The notes under the pieces were generated by a model. It worked only from the letters and a program-made list of their open reading frames with translations, ran no database searches and was not told where the DNA came from. Below, piece by piece: positions 25,774 through 37,260 of a stretch of DNA of 64,000 nt; the first letter of the stretch is position 1; each line of letters opens with the position of its first letter. The stretch comes from Malus domestica (lineage: Eukaryota; Streptophyta; Magnoliopsida; Rosales; Rosaceae). The position numbers were made by a program, and so were the translations under genes. The stretch lies in the NCBI RefSeq assembly GCF_042453785.1, contig NC_091661.1, positions 32,355,501 to 32,419,500 of the forward strand. Reading direction: 5' to 3'.

Positions 25774-26300
25774 ATGGGGTCTGCATCTGCAAGTGCGGGT
25801 GATTCACCGCCCCCATCAAGCCCCGATGCCGCCCAAAACAACATCCAGGTCCCTTGCGTTCCCTTCCGTTTGTGTTTATTTATGCTTTATTATTTCTATC
25901 TCTACAAATCTTGTCTAATTTTATAATTAAGCAGCATTTCTTTGTTCTTCACAGAAAAATCAACTTCTGGTGGGAAAGCCCGAAAGAGGCTCGACCTATG
26001 CCCAACAAAGCTTAAGGAAGGCGACGAGGGCTGCTTGCGAATGGAAGCATTTCAGTTAGTTTGGTCAGGAATCGAATCCTCCATCAAGGACGTTCTGAGG
26101 AATATGAATGCTCAGGTTTTCAACCCGATACACAGCTGGGTATGCGATTCCTTCGGTGCTATGAAGCCAATTGCTCCCATCCCTTCTCCTCTCGGCACTT
26201 TTCCGATTGTCACGCACGCTACTTCTTGTGCACAGCTCTTCACTGCGCTCCTTCTCACCGGTATGCTTTTGCTCTTCAACATCTCTTCCCTTTTAATTTA

Positions 26301-26447
26301 AGGAAAAATAATGAAAATAACTTGAAAACTTTTAATGAGAAGGAGAAAATAAAAGGTAAAATGAACGGTATTAGGATTGACTTTTTAGTGTAAAAATGTG
26401 GATTTTCGTTAAAATAAACAGTACCGGTGCTTTTCGTTAAACTTCCC
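26301..26447. mobile_element. MITE with exact 9-bp target duplication in an ORC3 intron
   Basis: 147 bp flanked by TTTAATTTA at 26292-26300 and 26448-26456. The sequence contains TTGACTTTTTAGTGTAAAAA and GCTTTTCGTTAAACTTCCC, a common dispersed apple/pear repeat by recognition. The terminal inverted repeats are weak. Confidence 0.72.
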
Positions 26448-27886
26448 TTTAATTTATCTTATTTCCAACTTGAGTTGATTGAGTTGACCGATTGACTCAT
26501 TACTGACAGGGAATATGGAGTTTGTTGACGTTTTTTCGACATTTCAAGAGCTTGGCCTCAGCCTGAAATCTCACGGATGCCATGTCGCTAACCTTTCCTC
26601 TCTCGACTTTTCACCGAAGAATGGGATTGCTGGTTGTCTTTCAAGTTTATTGAGACAGTTTTTGATGCGCTCTTTTGATGTAAGTATTTACCTTTCTTCG
26701 TCCCTTCAATTTAAATTATACAACAAGTAGATACTTACTCAATTTAATTTATTTTATTTTACTCAGGCAGGTGATATGTCCCTATTGGCATCATGGTACA
26801 GCCAGCACGGAAACTATGGTTCTCCGGTGGTTGTCATTATAAACGACATGGAAAGATGTTCTAGTCCTGTCTTGTCTGATTTCATTCTTATGTTGAGGTA
26901 TTCTAACCCCAACCCTCACTTTTTGCTTATACAATAAACAACACAGATACTCTCCGTCCATCCTCTGTGAGTACAAGATTTTGCTTACCTGGGCTTGTAA
27001 CTTGGTCCACTATTTGTATCAGTGAATGGGTTGTCAAGATCCCAGTCATTTTAATAATGGGAGTTGCAACAACGTTGGATGCCCCAAGAATATTTCCTTC
27101 AATGTGCTGAAGAAGTTGTGCCTTTGCATGTTCACTTTGGGATCACCAGCTGAGAGGATGGATGCAGTTGTTGAGGCTGCTCTTGTGAGGTGCTGCTCTG
27201 GTTTCGCTATGGGTCACAAGGTGGCTATGTTTCTGCGAAACTACTTCTTCAATCAGGATGGTACACTGGCATCTTTTATTAGGGCTTTGAAGGTTGGTAA
27301 TTAAGTTGTTGCATTTCCTCTCATGTTCTTTTGCCATCATGACTAGGCCCCTGCTGATGTAAAAATGTATTTCTTTAGATAGCATCTGTCCAACATTTCT
27401 CCTCGGAGCCTTTAAGCTTCATACTTGGTCGATTGCTTGTTAAAGAAGGCAGCAAGGTTAGCATCCATGAAGTATCACTTTCCTCCTTGTGTCCACCATG
27501 TTTACAATGTTATACATTGATAAATAGCATTCGAGCAGGATGCATGACTTATACCCACATTTGAACTCATATTCCTTTTCTGCCATCTCTTATTTAGGTT
27601 TTTCATTTAATTGACAAAAGAGAAGTATTTTTCCCTTTTGTACTCTACTGAACTGTAACAAAGTGGATAATTGGTAACAGATCCCTTCATGATCCTTTTT
27701 TGGATTTGGATTCTGGAAGGAAAGGTCTTTTGACACAGAACATTTGGTTTATGTATTGATGTATTTATATGCAATCAGATATGCACACGTTGGAATGTCC
27801 ATGAAAGCAACAATAACCAATTTGGCGATTATTGCTCCCTGCTTGCGTTCTTTGTGATTTTATTAATTTTATTTTATAATACCATG

Positions 27887-28230
27887 TGTTGATGCACAAA
27901 ACTGGATGGTCTTGGTACAACGTAAATCCGACCGTGAATTTGCATGTAATGTAAATAACACAAGATGTATCGTGGTTCACCCCAATGTTTGGGCTACGTC
28001 CACACTGAATATGTATTTATCTGAGGGAGAGAGAGAAGGAGCTCTGTAATGTGAGAGCTTTGAGAGGAGGTGAGAGGCTTAGGGTTTGTGAGGGTGAGGA
28101 AGCCCTTTTATAGAATAATGGCTCATCTCCTAATTACATATTTGCCTCTTCCTTTATTACATAATTACATTTAAGTCCATCGAGTATTTATACGATGTCT
28201 AAATACGAGGCCCTAAATATGGTATAAACA
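27887..28230 (-). repeat. Left LTR (3' LTR on the element strand)
   Basis: 344 bp; shares its ends and most blocks with the right LTR (TAAATAACACAAGATGTATC, GTCCATCGAGTATTTATAC), with clear divergence and an indel in the middle. Confidence 0.88.
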
Positions 28231-28239
28231 GTAGTCCCC

Positions 28240-29400
28240 CAAGTCTTCAGTCAAGAGAGTCTTTTGGCTGGAGACTTGAAATTCAGCCCATGTGTGGGCC
28301 GAAGTAACTAGATGTTGTCTTGAACTGATGCTTGATATGAGGCGGTGCTCAATCTGAAATGATGCTAAACTAGAAATAGCACATGTCGCGAGGCTGCTCG
28401 GCTCGTGGCTTATGTTGCCTTGGTTGGCTCGGCTTGTGGCGTTGAAGGTGAGGGAGTCCCTTTTATAGAATAAGGGCTCACTCCTCAATACATAAGTGAT
28501 GGGTTAGGAGTGATGCTCGCGGCGAGACAGTTGCTCAGCTGGCGGCGTTGCTCTCTAATGATGGTGAAGGAGTCCCTTTTATAAAATAAGGTCTCGCTCC
28601 TCAATACATAAGTAACAGGCTCAGTCCCCTAAGTATTTTTCATGAGGCCCAGTTGAGGCTCAATATATGGTAACTAATGTAGTCCCCCAAGTCTTCGGTC
28701 AATAGAATCTGTTGGCTGGAGACTTCAAATTGAATCCATATATGGGCCGAAGTGGCGGTTGTTCGAAGGCGGTATTTGTATACCCTGCACTGAAGCTTTG
28801 TAAGTGAAGCTTTTGCAAGTGAAGTTTTGAAGCTAGAGCTCTGTAAATGAAGCTTTTAAAGCTAGAGCTCTGTAAATGAAGCTTTTGAAGCTGTAGCTCT
28901 GTAAATGAAGTTTTTGAAGCTAGAATTTTTGTAAATGAAGCTTTTGAAGCTAGAGCTTTTGTAAATGAAGCTTTTGAAGCTGATTGACATGAGTGATGCT
29001 CATGAATGTTTGATTGACATGAGTGATGCTCATGGATGTTGTCATGAGTGATGCTTATGAATGTTAACATGAGTGATGCTCATGAATGTTGACATGAATG
29101 ATGGTTATGAATATTTATGTATGATTGTCATGAGTGATGCTCATGAATGTTTATGTATGAATGACATGAGTAGTGCTCATGTATAATTTGGAGTACTGGG
29201 CATACTTTTGATCACCTGGTTGGTGGCATGAAGGACAGTACGGGTTGTACATTTCATCACCGGGTTAGTGGCATGAATGGCTAGTTGCCAAATGATATTT
29301 AGAGTACGGGTTGTACATTTCATCACCAGGTTGGTGGTAATAACGGCAGTTTGCCGAATAATTGTGGAGTACTGGGCGTACTTTTGATGACCTGGTTGGT
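28240..29400 (-). repeat. Tandem-repeat internal region of the LTR element
   Basis: Contains a duplicated block GTAGTCCCCCAAGTCTTC (28231 and 28680). Units of about 30 bp on TGTAAATGAAGCTTTTGAAG repeat between 28800 and 28985. Units of about 27 bp on ACATGAGTGATGCTCATGAA follow between 28985 and 29170. A third block, ACCTGGTTGGTG/CATTTCATCACC, alternates from 29213 to 29400. No coding potential was recognised. Confidence 0.8.
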
Positions 29401-29641
29401 GTTATTTTAGGCTTATGGGCATTCGTCCTCTACACAACATTCCAACCCATTTATTTTGGGGTTTGCCTTTTTTATTTTTTTATTTTTACCCTATGATGGG
29501 GTTTATACAGATATCTCTGAAAAATACGAAAAATAAATCACATCATACATCTGCCAAGAAAAGTAAATCATATCATTCTGGTGGGGTGTTTATTCCTTGC
29601 TTTTGCAGTGTCCCCATGTGCTTCCCTTTTGCTTTCTCTTT

Positions 29642-30203
29642 TCACTTTCTTTTCCTGCGCAGGCGCAAGCGCAGTGGATTTTGATCTAAATCTGCCAATA
29701 GCATTGCTTCTGTTAGTGCTTTTGCTTTTCTTCTTTGTGAGCACATGACCCCTCCATGACTGCACCACTTTTTCTTTACACAATTTTCAAAAGCAGCTGG
29801 ACGATTAAAGAAAGCCATATCTAATCTGCTTGTTGCATCATCGGCATCAGGATCAGGTTCGTCCATATTATTCCTTGCTTGCCCCCTGCTTTCCATAATA
29901 TCCATATTATCAGGATCTGGTTCTTCACGAGACTTGGTCCCTGCTAACTCAGGTTGACAGATCATAGACTCACTAAATTCTTTTCCAACTAAGGTCCTGC
30001 TTCCCGTAAATTGAGATGATGATTCATCAGTGCCCTGAGAATCATGAGGACTGGGATCGGCTCGTACTGCTAGTCTCTCTCAAGTCATCGCCGCTCAAAT
30101 CGGTGAGCGACTCACTTCCTCCACCGCCATCGTCAGCTGAAGACTTGACGGGCCCAATCCTCTTCTTCTGCAAATTCTCCCTTTTTCTCGTTAAAGACTC
30201 CAT
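29642..30203 (-). pseudogene. Captured host-gene fragment(s) of unknown family
   Basis: A short frame starts at 30203 (MESLTRKRENLQKKRIGPVK, 53 codons, stop at 30042). A second frame runs from upstream of 29965 to 29642 (ADPSPHDSQGTDESS..., DMAFFNRPAAFENCVKKKW, ending RLRLRRKRK). The frames differ by one base step, so they may be one gene with a frameshift near 30050-30090; that is inference. The first frame overlaps the end of the DUF1664 frame. I do not recognise the source family. Confidence 0.45.
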
Positions 30204-30838
30204 ATTTTGAACTTTTGAAAACGTTTGAGCTGCTGCAAACCAGAAACCATGCTTTGCAATCTACTCAAGTCATAATCAATATCAGTGAAAGAATGTTGCA
30301 CTCCAGCAACATCTTCATTAATTGACCTTGAGAGCTTATTTTGCTCTGCCATTTTGTCATCCACATGTTGAATTCTCTGCGTCAGGTGCTTATTTGCTTT
30401 AGCAACAGCCTCTTTCACGTTATCCAAATTTTTTGTCAAATTCTCAACAGCAGTAGCCATACCACGCTTTGTCACATACATCATATCTGAGAATTTTAGA
30501 CCCTTCCACCACATGTATCCATAACCCACTGCTCCCAAGGTAGCTGCTGGCATTATTAGTGATGTCATATTACCAATTTGGCTACCGTTCCCATTCACAA
30601 AAACCGTTCCCCCGCCACGCGACGAGCCAAATTGCCTGATCTCAGCTGTCATTCGGCTAATCTGCGCTGTGAGGGAATCATAGTCACCGTCTGCGTGTTC
30701 CCCGGATCCATTTAACAATGACTGAAGTTCACCGAGCAACTCGGATAATTTACCGTTCTTAAGAAGGATGGTGCCAGTATACCCTGCCCCAGCTAAGATC
30801 AGGATCTTGGAAACCCCTATTCCGCTCTGCATAGCCAT
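30191..30838 (-). CDS. DUF1664-family protein, captured intronless fragment
   Basis: 215 codons starting MAMQSGIGVSKILILAGAGY. Family features: an N-terminal hydrophobic segment (ILILAGAGYTGTILLKNGKL), a second membrane-like segment (PAATLGAVGYGYMWWKGLKF) and the coiled region AVENLTKNLDNVKEAVAKAN. Plant DUF1664 proteins are longer and of unknown function, sometimes labelled bZIP-like. Here the family match ends after SMVSGL and the frame runs into unrelated sequence (QQLKRFQKFKIWSL, stop). It lies inside an LTR element on its sense strand. Its cellular copies are expected to have introns, so the uninterrupted frame suggests capture through RNA; this is inference. Confidence 0.75.
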   Translation of the reverse strand: MAMQSGIGVSKILILAGAGYTGTILLKNGKLSELLGELQSLLNGSGEHADGDYDSLTAQISRMTAEIRQFGSSRGGGTVFVNGNGSQIGNMTSLIMPAATLGAVGYGYMWWKGLKFSDMMYVTKRGMATAVENLTKNLDNVKEAVAKANKHLTQRIQHVDDKMAEQNKLSRSINEDVAGVQHSFTDIDYDLSRLQSMVSGLQQLKRFQKFKIWSL

Positions 30839-31384
30839 GGCGGAGTTCGTGTTCGATCAGAAAGTGCAGGAAGGTGAGGAGAGTGGATTTTTGGGGTGTC
30901 AATTGGGGATTTATGGGTTGGAGAATATGTGGTGGAGGTGTGCATGGCAGCCATTTTCGACTGGTAAAAAGGCAGACAGAGGAGAGAGAGAGAGACGGAT
31001 GGGGTTTTTTTATTTACTAGCTTCAATAAAGAGGTCGGATGCAAAGCCGAAGACCAACGCCTGCTGGTGAGCTTGCTCGCCAGAGTAAAGGTCCAGCAAC
31101 GCCGAGCAGGATTTGATGACGCAGGTGACTGGAGGAGCTCATCTCAGCAGAGGCCAAGATCTTTGCTGCTTGGTGGAGGCGGAGCCAGATACGTCACCAA
31201 CTTTTCCCGCACTGTTTAAGTAGAGAGAGAGATTTGGTTTCTTCTGTTTCTAGGTTTTTTTAGGAAAGCTTTGGGTTCATGGGTTTTTGCAGATTTTGCA
31301 GATTCTGTAGATTCATGGTGGAAGTGAAAAAATGAAAGAGAACCGACATAGTTTTTCGTGTCGATTCTCACAGACGGCGCCAAA

Positions 31385-31758
31385 TGTTGATGCACAAAAC
31401 CGGAGGTCTTGGAACAACGTAAATCCGACTGTGAATCTGCAAGTAATGTAAATAACACAAGATGTATCGTGGTTCATCCCAAGGTTTGGGCTACGCCCAC
31501 ACTGATTATGTATTTATCTGAGAGGTGAGGGAAAGAACCTCTGAATATGATAGGGAATGTGAGAGGGGTGAGAAGGCTCCAGAAATGGCCTCTGAGGGTG
31601 AGAATGAGCCTCCAATTGTGAGGGTGAGGGGTCCTTTTATAGAATAAGGACTCCTCACTTGTTACATATTCGCCCCTTCCTTTATTACATAATTACATTT
31701 AAGTCCATCGAGTATTTATACAATGTCTAAATACGAGGCCCTAAATATGGTATAAACA
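31385..31758 (-). repeat. Right LTR (5' LTR on the element strand)
   Basis: 374 bp, same termini as the left LTR. It is followed on the element strand by TTTGGCGCCGTCTGTGAG, a primer-binding-like sequence, and by a CT-rich leader before the captured frames. Confidence 0.88.
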
Positions 31759-34500
31759 CCATGCATCCATGATAAGTTTTCTCCAACCTCCCCCAACCCA
31801 ATGCCAAACGATGTTTTGCATATTTTTACAAAGATGTAATCTGGCCATTGAATGGATCTCAGAATGAGAAAGTGATCAAGTGTGCTTCCAAAGTTTTATG
31901 TCATGGAAGATAATCGTAATCCTAAGATTTAATAATGTTTTTACATTTTTAGTAAAGGATGAGTTCAAAATGTGGATGAAAAAGATAACGTTCTGACATC
32001 TGATGGAAATTCTGTCACCAGGGATCAATTGGCTGAACAAACTGATATCAATATAGCTCATGGTTTGACAGAGTCGAAGAGATTGCAGATGCTCTGGAGC
32101 ACTGTAGTTCTGGTGACTACTTTTTTATATTTTATTTTTATACAGATACTAATTATTAGTGCTTCAAGCCTTCAACATTCCTAAGCTTAACATCTTCCAA
32201 CTTGTAAGCCTAAATGCATATTTTGATATGTTTTTACAGGTTTTGGCACCTCAAGCTGAATTTTTGTATCTAATGTCTGATGAGCGAAGGAACACTGTTT
32301 AGTGTTTATTTCTTCTTTTTATTTCTTATTTTTGTATTTTCTGTATTTTGACACACAAGTGTTTTGCAGTGCTTATATGAAGCTGGGAAGTTCGACAAAA
32401 TTCAATTGTTAGACTTATTTTGCGAGGTGCTTGATCCAGATATTTACAACTCATTGGCTTCTGATAATGATAATCTCACTGGAGTGGGAAAAAGTTTTGC
32501 TACATCTTTGTCAAGTGATCACCGTGTGCTTGAACAAAATTTGAGCTCCCGAAAGGGACACCTAATTTGTCAGGTAGTTCACAAAGTGAGGTAAGTAATG
32601 TGGCCTAAAAAATTCAGATGCACTGAAGTAGGTCTCATGTTTCAGTTGCATGCATGGTTTACTTTGCCTGAAATTGTTGAGAAGCATAGTTTTTTATTTT
32701 TATTTTTTTTTTAAATTATTTTATTTATTAATATTTATGCTTTGCTGTTTCATTCTTATTTAAGCACCATGATAGTTAGTCTCAATTTAGATGAGTCTCA
32801 CTTTCTCTATTCCATGTTTTGCTAGATGTCATTCCATTTTTTATTTTTTATTTTGTTTTACATATTTTTATCATTTATGTTCCTCATAATACTGAAATTG
32901 GAAGTTTTGCTTATCCGTTAACTTTAAGTTTCCTTTTTTCTTTGTCGGTAGTCTCTAGTTTCTGAACTGTCTAAACTTTGGAATTGACCAGGGATCTTCC
33001 TGCAGTATTGCTCTGTCAGTTGCTCAAAAGTTGGGAAGTTTTCACCGTCAATGTTTTTGAGGTATGACTCTACGACAGGGGTTTCTTTGTTTTCTTTTCG
33101 GCTTTTGATAGATTTGAGGTATGACTCTATGACATGGGAAATTCTTATCACATTGGTTGCCAAAATTGCTTGGAAGTGGTCCTTGTATTTTTTTTCTTTC
33201 CATGATTAGGTGTTGCTTAGATTTTTTGGGTTGCATGTACGGGTTGATGAGTTGTGTTGCTCGACAGGAGGTATAGTAATGCTGTGCTATTTGGAGAAAA
33301 GAAGACTGGTTTTCTGAACTGAATTTGTCACAGAACTAAGAGCTTGTGTTTTGTGATCGTGTTCTGCATGCTTTGTTATAGACTTTCTTTCTTCTCTTCT
33401 TTTAATTCTTGAATATCTTAGTAGTGAATATATGCACAGAAGATAATTTGGAATTCTTCGTTTGCACATAACTCCTAAAGGAAATCTTGATCTACTATCT
33501 TTTATTAGTTAAATACTAATCAAACAATTGAATATCAACAGATGATAATTTGGAATTTGGACATACATCTCATCATTTATCTTTTCCTCAACTCAAATAT
33601 ATTTATTTCCTGAACATTTGTGAAATCTGTTGATGGGAATATATATTTCTTAACAGCTTTAAAGGTATTCAATGGTCTATGTGTGCCTTAGAGATGCTAA
33701 ACATGTAAAGTGAGTGCCTTACAAACGCTAAGCTTTGTTGTAATTTTGTCACCTTAGTCTCATCATCTCATGAGTCTCACCTAGCTATTACTATAGCATG
33801 CTTCAAGCAGTGATAGTAGTTGATTACTAAGTTAATTGAGTGACCATAATAGATTCATGAGAAGGTAAAGGAGCTGCAGTCATTATTGAAATTTGAGGGA
33901 GGAAGTTGCAAACCAGATTTGACTGACATATCCAGTTAATCTCTCTCTCTCTCTCTCTCTTATTTATTTATTTAAAACCTCTGTTAATGTGACAGGAGAA
34001 ATAGAGCTCACAGTGGAAAAGCTGCTATATTAATTGACTACATGATTAGGTAATTCTTACTACTTTGCATTTGTCTTTTAAAAACTTATTACCCTAAACC
34101 CTAATGAACTGACCTAGTCAATCTTGAATCGAGAGTGGACTAAGAATGGACGAGATGGTACTAAATTACTAATACACCAGAATCGGAATGGAAACCAGTT
34201 TAATTACTAAAATGCCCTGAGAGGTGTTAGGTTAAAGTGAATGGGTAAATTTTTAAATTTTAGAAATTAATGTGTAAATAATAAATTTTGATTCCTTGTT
34301 TTCCAAGAATCAAAATACTAGCTCCCAAAAGAGTCCAATTCTTCCAAAATCAGGAGTCAATCCTTGTTCTGTGCAGGCCCCGCTTATACTTTCATTCCAG
34401 CATTTTTAGTGAACACATGAATAATCCTTAATCGTCGTCTAACTCTTTCTTCTGGTTCTGGAATTTAAGTCACTGTTTTTGGATTTTGGTTCTTTTCTTT

Positions 34501-34554
34501 CCAGATACAGTGTTTGTTTGTGCAGTGCACAGACAAAACAAACACTGTATCTGG
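34501..34554. repeat. Perfect 19-bp hairpin
   Basis: CCAGATACAGTGTTTGTTT (34501-34519) pairs perfectly with 34536-34554. The 16-nt loop itself contains the near-palindrome GTGCAGTGCAC. It could be a MITE remnant, a small RNA hairpin or an incidental palindrome. The stem is short for a plant miRNA precursor. Confidence 0.7.
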
Positions 34555-34700
34555 GGTTTTTTTTTCTTTCCCCAAAACAGTGTTATGTTTTGGGTTCTCC
34601 TGAAACAGTTTTATGTTTTGGTTTTGTATTTGTTCCATACACTTTTTCTCCCCTTTTTGCCATTAAACTTCTTTGAACTTGTTTCGGCTGCTTTGTTCCA

Positions 34701-35207
34701 ATGAATGCTTCATTTTTCAACTTTGATTTGGTTGTTTTTGAAATTGGGGAATTACCGGGCAATTGGCAGTTAGATGATGAAGATGATCCCCTGCCGCGGG
34801 GACATGATTCTGCTGCAGGTGACAGTGGGCAATCATCAGGAAAGAAGAAGAAAGCTTCATTTAAAGAGAAGTCAAGTAAGAAGGGAAAAGAAAATGGGGA
34901 GGTGGGGAAGAAGATCAGATGTGAAGAAAATGGTTCAAGGAGAGAGAGAGCAGGCATGAGGAAAGTGGCTCAAGGAAAGACGAAGGGAACAAGAAGACGA
35001 GGAGGCGGAGATATTCCCAAGATAGTGCCAATAGTTTTGGTCCTTATGGTGGTGCATGGACTCGGTAGAATATTTGTTGGCCCGTGGACAATAGTTTTGG
35101 ATGATTTTTTATTAAACTTTAAGCCCTTTTGGTTAAATAACATTTTGGGATGGTTTTTGGTTAAATATTTGTTGGCTCAAACCCTTTTCATTAAAGCTCC
35201 ATTTTAA
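34701..35207 (+). CDS. Hypothetical Lys-rich reading frame
   Basis: 168 codons starting MNASFFNFDLVVFEIGELPG. Residues ~40-110 are strongly basic (GKKKKASFKEKSSKKGKENG), and a hydrophobic stretch follows (KIVPIVLVLMVVHGLG). No family was recognised and no neighbouring exon was identified. It may be a fragment of a longer gene or chance; AT-rich codon use in the second half argues against an intact protein. Confidence 0.25.
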   Translation: MNASFFNFDLVVFEIGELPGNWQLDDEDDPLPRGHDSAAGDSGQSSGKKKKASFKEKSSKKGKENGEVGKKIRCEENGSRRERAGMRKVAQGKTKGTRRRGGGDIPKIVPIVLVLMVVHGLGRIFVGPWTIVLDDFLLNFKPFWLNNILGWFLVKYLLAQTLFIKAPF

Positions 35208-35726
35208 TTTTACTTCATTTCAAAAAATATTTTGAAGTACATTTGCTTTGCAAGTTTGAGCAACCTCGATAAGTGATTGAAGAGAAGAAGTTAAATACTC
35301 AAATTTTATTTCTTTGTCATAATACTCAATTTTAAAATAAATACTCACCAACTCTCTAACCCCTAAGATCATCTCTAACATTTGAGTTAAAATCTAAAAT
35401 TTTTAACCCATAAACAATTTTTCTTCTCCAATGATTAGAGGTTAAAATTTTAGTTCAAGATTCTTAAATAATGAATTTAAGCTTTTTTTTTTTGGGTAAC
35501 TTTTTTTAAAATAGATTTTATGTAGATTATAATAATTTGTTTCTATGGACATTTTTACCTTAAAATATTTAAACTTCGATAAAAAGTTGAAAATTCACTA
35601 AACTGATCCATGAAAGATGTATTTATAGAGTTTTTGGGTAATTTTGATTTAAATAATTTTTTTAATTGTTTTAGCCATTGGATTTGATTTTGGGCCATTA
35701 GATTTTTTTTTACCGTTAGATTTGAT

Positions 35727-36658
35727 TAGGGGTGGGTTCGAAAAATTGAAAACCGAAAACCGAACCGAATTGAAACTGAAAAAACCGAACCGAACAAAAA
35801 AACCGAACCGAATTGAAAAAACTTTGGTTCGGTTTTAGTGATCTAGAAACCGAATCGAATTAATTAAATTAAATTTTTTATTTAATTATTTGTTTTGGGT
35901 ATTATTTTCTAAACCCAATTTGTAAGTTAAAATGTGTTAAACCCAATGTGTTGCCAAACTTTAAGCTCAAAATATTTAAAAAATGCCTATAAAAACTCTA
36001 AACCCTAACCTATTATTTCTCCCCCATATAAGGTTCCGGAACCAAACCTCCTCCTGAAGTACCTACATCCATCTCCATAGCACTGTCTACTTCTGCCCCA
36101 ACTTTTTTTCTTTTCCAAATCTACTCTCATATAACATGTAACATAATCCATAAACATTTATTTCAGGTAGATTATTTTGGTAATTTGTGATGAAAAAGAA
36201 TCCAACACACATTAAATAAATCCACCCACGCAGTACTTTTACTAATCAAGTTGTCAACATGCAGTTACAAGCAAAAACAACCCTGATCTTTGAACAACAT
36301 CATACAATTTAACTTTTCTAAGTCATTTGTACGATTTTTGTGTTGTGAGGTTGTTAGTTTGGACTTTGGAAGACTTGATTGATGATTTTAGTTCAACTTT
36401 AAATGTTTATTTTCATTGTCTTTGATTTTAGTTAGAATGCTTATGTTATGATTGTGTTGGATATGTTAAAATTTAAAATTTCAATGTTTTTCATTTTTTG
36501 AAAAACAAAAAACAAAATACAGAAACCGAACCGGAAAAAACTGAACCGAAAAAAAAAACCGAAACGAAAAAAACCGAAAAAAATGAACCGAACCGAAATT
36601 TCGGTTTGGTTTCGGTTTTGGCAAAAAACCGAACCGATTTAAACCAAACCCACCCCTA
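35727..36658. mobile_element. hAT-type non-autonomous element, copy A
   Basis: 932 bp. The left end is TAGGGGTGGGTTCG and the right end CAAACCCACCCCTA. An exact 8-bp duplication GATTTGAT lies at 35719-35726 and 36659-36666. Subterminal regions are dense in ACCGAACCGAA on the left and TTCGGTTTGGTTTCGG on the right. No transposase was seen. The 8-bp duplication and TAGGGGTG ends indicate the hAT superfamily. Confidence 0.9.
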
Positions 36659-36666
36659 GATTTGAT

Positions 36667-37260
36667 CATATTTGATCTTAGTCGTTGGGTTTTATATATT
36701 TAAAAATTAGATAGGTTTGAATCTGGACTATAGGATCAACCAAAAGTCCAATAATTAAAAGTGTCGGATCGAAAAAGAGCTGTTAAGCTCGTTTTGGATG
36801 GTCGACATTCTTGCCAGGGGCATGCCCCAATTCCAGCCAACCATTGCGGGTCTCGTGCTTTGGGTGCATCGCCTTTCTGCGGTCTCCACTTTTCTGGATG
36901 TGTGCACGCGCATAAGGTTGACCAGCCTTTTAACCATGTCCAGTATTTAGAGTTAAATTTGCCCAAATTTTAGGTTTTAACCCAACTTATTCTACACCCA
37001 ACCATTGGAGAATGATTGATTTGGTTTAAAACCTAGATTTTAAGTGTCAACCCAAGAGTTAGGGTAAATTTCTCTATAGCCTCTCTGAGCCCAGAATGAA
37101 TGAATAACCGTGGGTTGCCATCAATTATCTCAGTTAAAATTTTTTTTATTTAATTTATTAATAATATCCCACTACACGTATATATATTAAAAATAAATAA
37201 CAAACAAACACAAAGTGGAAAAGTCAAAAAGTAAAGTGGGAATGAGAACGAAGAGAAAGG
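36667..37260. other. AT-rich intergenic region
   Basis: No gene was supported. A GC-richer patch at 36760-36930 has short open frames on both strands (CATTGCGGGTCTCGTGC), which may be decayed coding or repeat sequence; no family was recognised. Confidence 0.4.

Larger units (their letters stand above)
27887..31758 (-). mobile_element. Non-autonomous LTR element carrying host-gene fragments
   Basis: Both LTRs start TGTTGATGCACAAAAC and end GGTATAAACA on the plus strand (27887-28230 and 31385-31758), and an exact 5-bp duplication CCATG flanks the element (27882-27886 and 31759-31763). A primer-binding-like TGGCGCCGTCTGTGAG lies next to the right LTR on the minus strand, so the element reads right to left. 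No gag, protease, reverse transcriptase or integrase was seen. Instead the interior holds, on the minus strand, a DUF1664-protein frame (30838-30191) and one or two other host-like frames (30203-29642), then tandem repeats. It sits in an intron of the ORC3 pseudogene. This is transduplication by a retroelement; mobilisation would need enzymes from elsewhere. Confidence 0.85.
25774..34049 (+). pseudogene. Origin recognition complex subunit 3 (ORC3), decayed and truncated
   Basis: Exons read by eye: 25774-25848 (MGSASASAGDSPPPSSPD...), 25935-26260, 26510-26679, 26767-26897, 27023-27292, 27379-27456, about 31960-32112, 32370-32590, 32992-33061, 33853-33934 and 33996-34049. Family features: FFVLHRK near the N-terminus, RMEAFQLVWSGIESSIKDVL, SPVVVIINDMERCSSPVLSD and GSPAERMDAVVEA. 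ORC3 is a structural subunit of the ORC that marks replication origins. The frame is broken: one extra base lies in the A-run at about 25958-25963, and one base is missing near 27089 (expected APRNI). With each fixed, exon phases fit exactly, which supports true indels. Exons expected after 27456 are missing, and an LTR element occupies that intron. Everything after 34049 (the C-terminal third or more) is absent. An intact paralogue probably exists elsewhere. Confidence 0.82.
34050..35726. other. Region between the ORC3 remnant and a hAT-type element
   Basis: No continuation of ORC3 was found. It holds a perfect hairpin (34501-34554), one plus-strand reading frame (34701-35207) and AT-rich sequence from 35208 on. 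Confidence 0.4.

Noticed and set aside
36736..36973. Short frames in a GC-richer patch
   Set aside because: No family recognised, frames on both strands, under 80 codons.
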